DNA of 64,000 bases from Leptolyngbyaceae cyanobacterium M33_DOE_097 (GTDB lineage: Bacteria > Cyanobacteriota > Cyanobacteriia > Leptolyngbyales > Leptolyngbyaceae): assembly GCA_015296075.1 (NCBI GenBank), contig DVDV01000232.1, positions 1 through 64,000 of the forward strand, read 5' to 3'. A program made the position numbers and the translations under genes. Below are positions 62,823-64,000 of the stretch, in pieces. Numbering within the stretch: position 1 is the stretch's first letter; each line of letters starts with the position of its first letter. The notes under the pieces are model-generated. The model saw nothing but the letters and a program-made list of their open reading frames with translations. It did no database searches and was not told where the DNA came from.

Positions 62823-63287
62823 ATGCCTTCAGACATTACGACTCAAACTCCCAACTATACCAACGGCAAAGTTGGCTCATCAAAACCCGATCGCACTTTG
62901 TCGTGGCAAGTTGCGTCTAGTTTACTGGTCAGCTTCAAATATGCCTGGGCAGGAGTTTCTTACGCCTTTCAAACGCAACGTAACTTTCGGGTACACGTCA
63001 TTATCGGTAGCTTGGCGGTTGGGTTAGCGTTATTTCTCAGACTCAACTCAGTAGAAATCGCAGTGATTGGCTTGACCATTGGCGCTGTTTTAGCAATGGA
63101 GTTGCTCAACACTGCCATTGAGTCTGTTGTTGACCTCACCGTTAAGCAAACCTATCACGAGCTGGCTCGCATTGCCAAAGACTGCGCCGCCGCTGCCGTT
63201 TTAATCTCTGCCCTGGTTGCAATTTTGGTGGCTGGCTTTTTGATTTTGCCGAAGCTGTGGCTATATTTGTTGCCTCTGTTCAGCTAA
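62823..63287 (+). CDS. dgkA: Diacylglycerol/undecaprenol kinase
   Basis: A 154-residue membrane kinase of the DgkA family. A cytoplasmic N-terminus of about 40 residues precedes SFKYAWAGVSYAFQTQRNFR, and the catalytic EllNTAIE region reads MELLNTAIESVVDL, followed by KDCAAAAVLISALVAILVAG. It phosphorylates undecaprenol or diacylglycerol. It is placed after ybeY, as in many bacteria. A weak hairpin (63284-63309) lies at the end of the gene. Confidence 0.93.
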   Translation: MPSDITTQTPNYTNGKVGSSKPDRTLSWQVASSLLVSFKYAWAGVSYAFQTQRNFRVHVIIGSLAVGLALFLRLNSVEIAVIGLTIGAVLAMELLNTAIESVVDLTVKQTYHELARIAKDCAAAAVLISALVAILVAGFLILPKLWLYLLPLFS

Positions 63288-63446
63288 GCCTTTTTGCAAA
63301 GAGGCTTAGGGCGTTTACTTCACAAGTACTACTTGGAAACATTGGCTAAACCCTTAAACAGTAGATGTGAGTGTTTGGTCAGAACGTGTTTCTGAACTGT
63401 TTTTTGGCTGTTATTCGCAAGTTATTCTTCTGCGCTAATTTTTCTT

Positions 63447-64000
63447 ATGTTGATTGTTATTGATAATTACGACAGCTTTACGTACAACCTGGTGCAATAT
63501 CTAGGTGAGTTAAGCGCTGAATATGCGATCGCGCAAGACATTCAAGTCTACCGCAACGACCAGATCACGCTGGAACAAGTCCGTGCCTTACAACCCGATG
63601 GCATTGTGATTTCGCCAGGTCCCGGTCGCCCCGAAGATGCAGGCGTCTCAATGCAACTTATTCGTGAATTGGGGGCTGAGCTGCCCATTTTAGGCGTTTG
63701 CCTGGGGCATCAAAGCATTGGGCAAGTCTTTGGTGGCAATATTGTCTCGGCTCCCGTCTTAATGCATGGCAAAATTTCTCACGTACAACACAACGGAATT
63801 GGTGTTTTTGAGGGTTTAGAAAATCCGATGACAGCAACCCGCTATCATAGTCTGGTGATTGAACGGCAAACCTTGCCAGAGGTGTTGGAAGTAACCGCCT
63901 GGGTTGACGACGGGACGATTATGGGCGTGCGTCATCGAGATTACCCCCATGTGCAGGGAGTGCAATTTCACCCAGAAAGCGTGCTGACCCAGTCTGGAAA
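63447..64000 (+). CDS. trpG: Anthranilate synthase component II, 3'-truncated by the window edge
   Basis: The reading frame starts [20 protein letters not shown] and is open to the window end (about 184 codons). It is a class I glutamine amidotransferase: the catalytic Cys is in [13 protein letters not shown], with [11 protein letters not shown], and the catalytic His is in GVQFHPES. These feed ammonia to TrpE (encoded at 41247-42836) or to PabB in folate synthesis. Cyanobacteria often share one such subunit. The C-terminus lies outside the window. Confidence 0.95.
   Translation, partial: MLIVIDNYDSFTYNLVQYLGELSAEYAIAQDIQVYRNDQITLEQVRALQPDGIVISPGPGRPEDAGVSMQLIRELGAELPILGVCLGHQSIGQVFGGNIVSAPVLMHGKISHVQHNGIGVFEGLENPMTATRYHSLVIERQTLPEVLEVTAWVDDGTIMGVRHRDYPHVQGVQFHPESVLTQSG

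Noticed and set aside
1-64000. CRISPR arrays, rRNA operon, prophage or complete insertion sequence
   Set aside because: Regularly spaced repeats, rRNA-like sequence, phage structural genes and intact paired terminal repeats with a transposase were looked for by eye and not found.

Overview
The window comes from a cyanobacterial chromosome, most likely a filamentous, non-marine lineage (Leptolyngbya/Oscillatoriales-like). The evidence is the very frequent HIP1 octamer GCGATCGC, plant-type ferredoxin, a CpcS-type phycobilin lyase, biliverdin reductase, a GUN4-domain protein, SigF, PilT, a PatD-like protein and many small proteins known only from cyanobacteria. Most of the sequence is ordinary core chromosome: single genes or gene pairs on both strands, few long operons, short spacers, and biosynthetic pathway genes scattered rather than clustered.

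Layout. 1-0.65 kb: an IS200-like (RAYT) transposase gene carrying its own REP-like hairpin in frame. 0.66-2.8 kb: a compact two-gene unit (J-domain protein plus HNH-nuclease-like protein) with no recognised family as a pair, bounded by a short imperfect direct repeat and free of HIP1 sites; this is the most likely accessory cargo. 2.9-3.1 kb: tRNA-Tyr and tRNA-Thr. 3.2-15.4 kb: ilvH, bvdR, petF, a SpoIID-like protein, sulfiredoxin, Dps, an HTH-GrpE-like fusion, MTHFR, trpS, 5-FCL, cpcS, an SMR-like protein and a YqeG phosphatase. 15.7-23.3 kb: a UbiA/DPPR-like prenyltransferase, GT39, hemC, a Ser/Thr kinase, a CPBP protease and hisC. 23.3-23.9 kb: a non-coding patch with a MITE-like element containing the same REP hairpin as the transposase gene. 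23.9-38.1 kb: small membrane proteins, a GspC/PilP-like protein, cimA, ispG, a C-terminal protease, pilT, a KaiB-domain fusion, leuA and a GUN4 protein. 38.2-49.5 kb: GT2, GNAT plus miaE, trpE, an RRM protein, a small photosystem-like peptide, thrC, ureD plus an oligopeptide-type permease, and a large unknown. 49.9-64 kb: rel (ppGpp), a PatD-like protein, a dual-ATPase ABC protein, NlpC/P60, GT2, sigF, prfB with a programmed +1 frameshift, a GT4-like protein, a DUF3285-like protein, ybeY, dgkA and the 5' part of trpG.

How they fit together. Several genes belong to common pathways though they lie apart: ilvH, leuA and cimA (branched-chain amino acids, with cimA giving a pyruvate route to isoleucine); trpE, trpG and trpS (tryptophan); metF and 5-FCL (one-carbon metabolism); hemC, bvdR, cpcS and the GUN4 protein (tetrapyrrole and bilin); ferredoxin, sulfiredoxin and Dps (redox and iron). 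Two small genes, at 32055-32234 and 54952-55101, were found by reading the sequence directly. Repeats include the REP/RAYT pair, a ~100-bp dispersed repeat (19.7 and 31.9 kb) and a shorter repeat (32.0 and 34.2 kb). No CRISPR array, rRNA, complete insertion sequence with terminal repeats, or prophage was seen.
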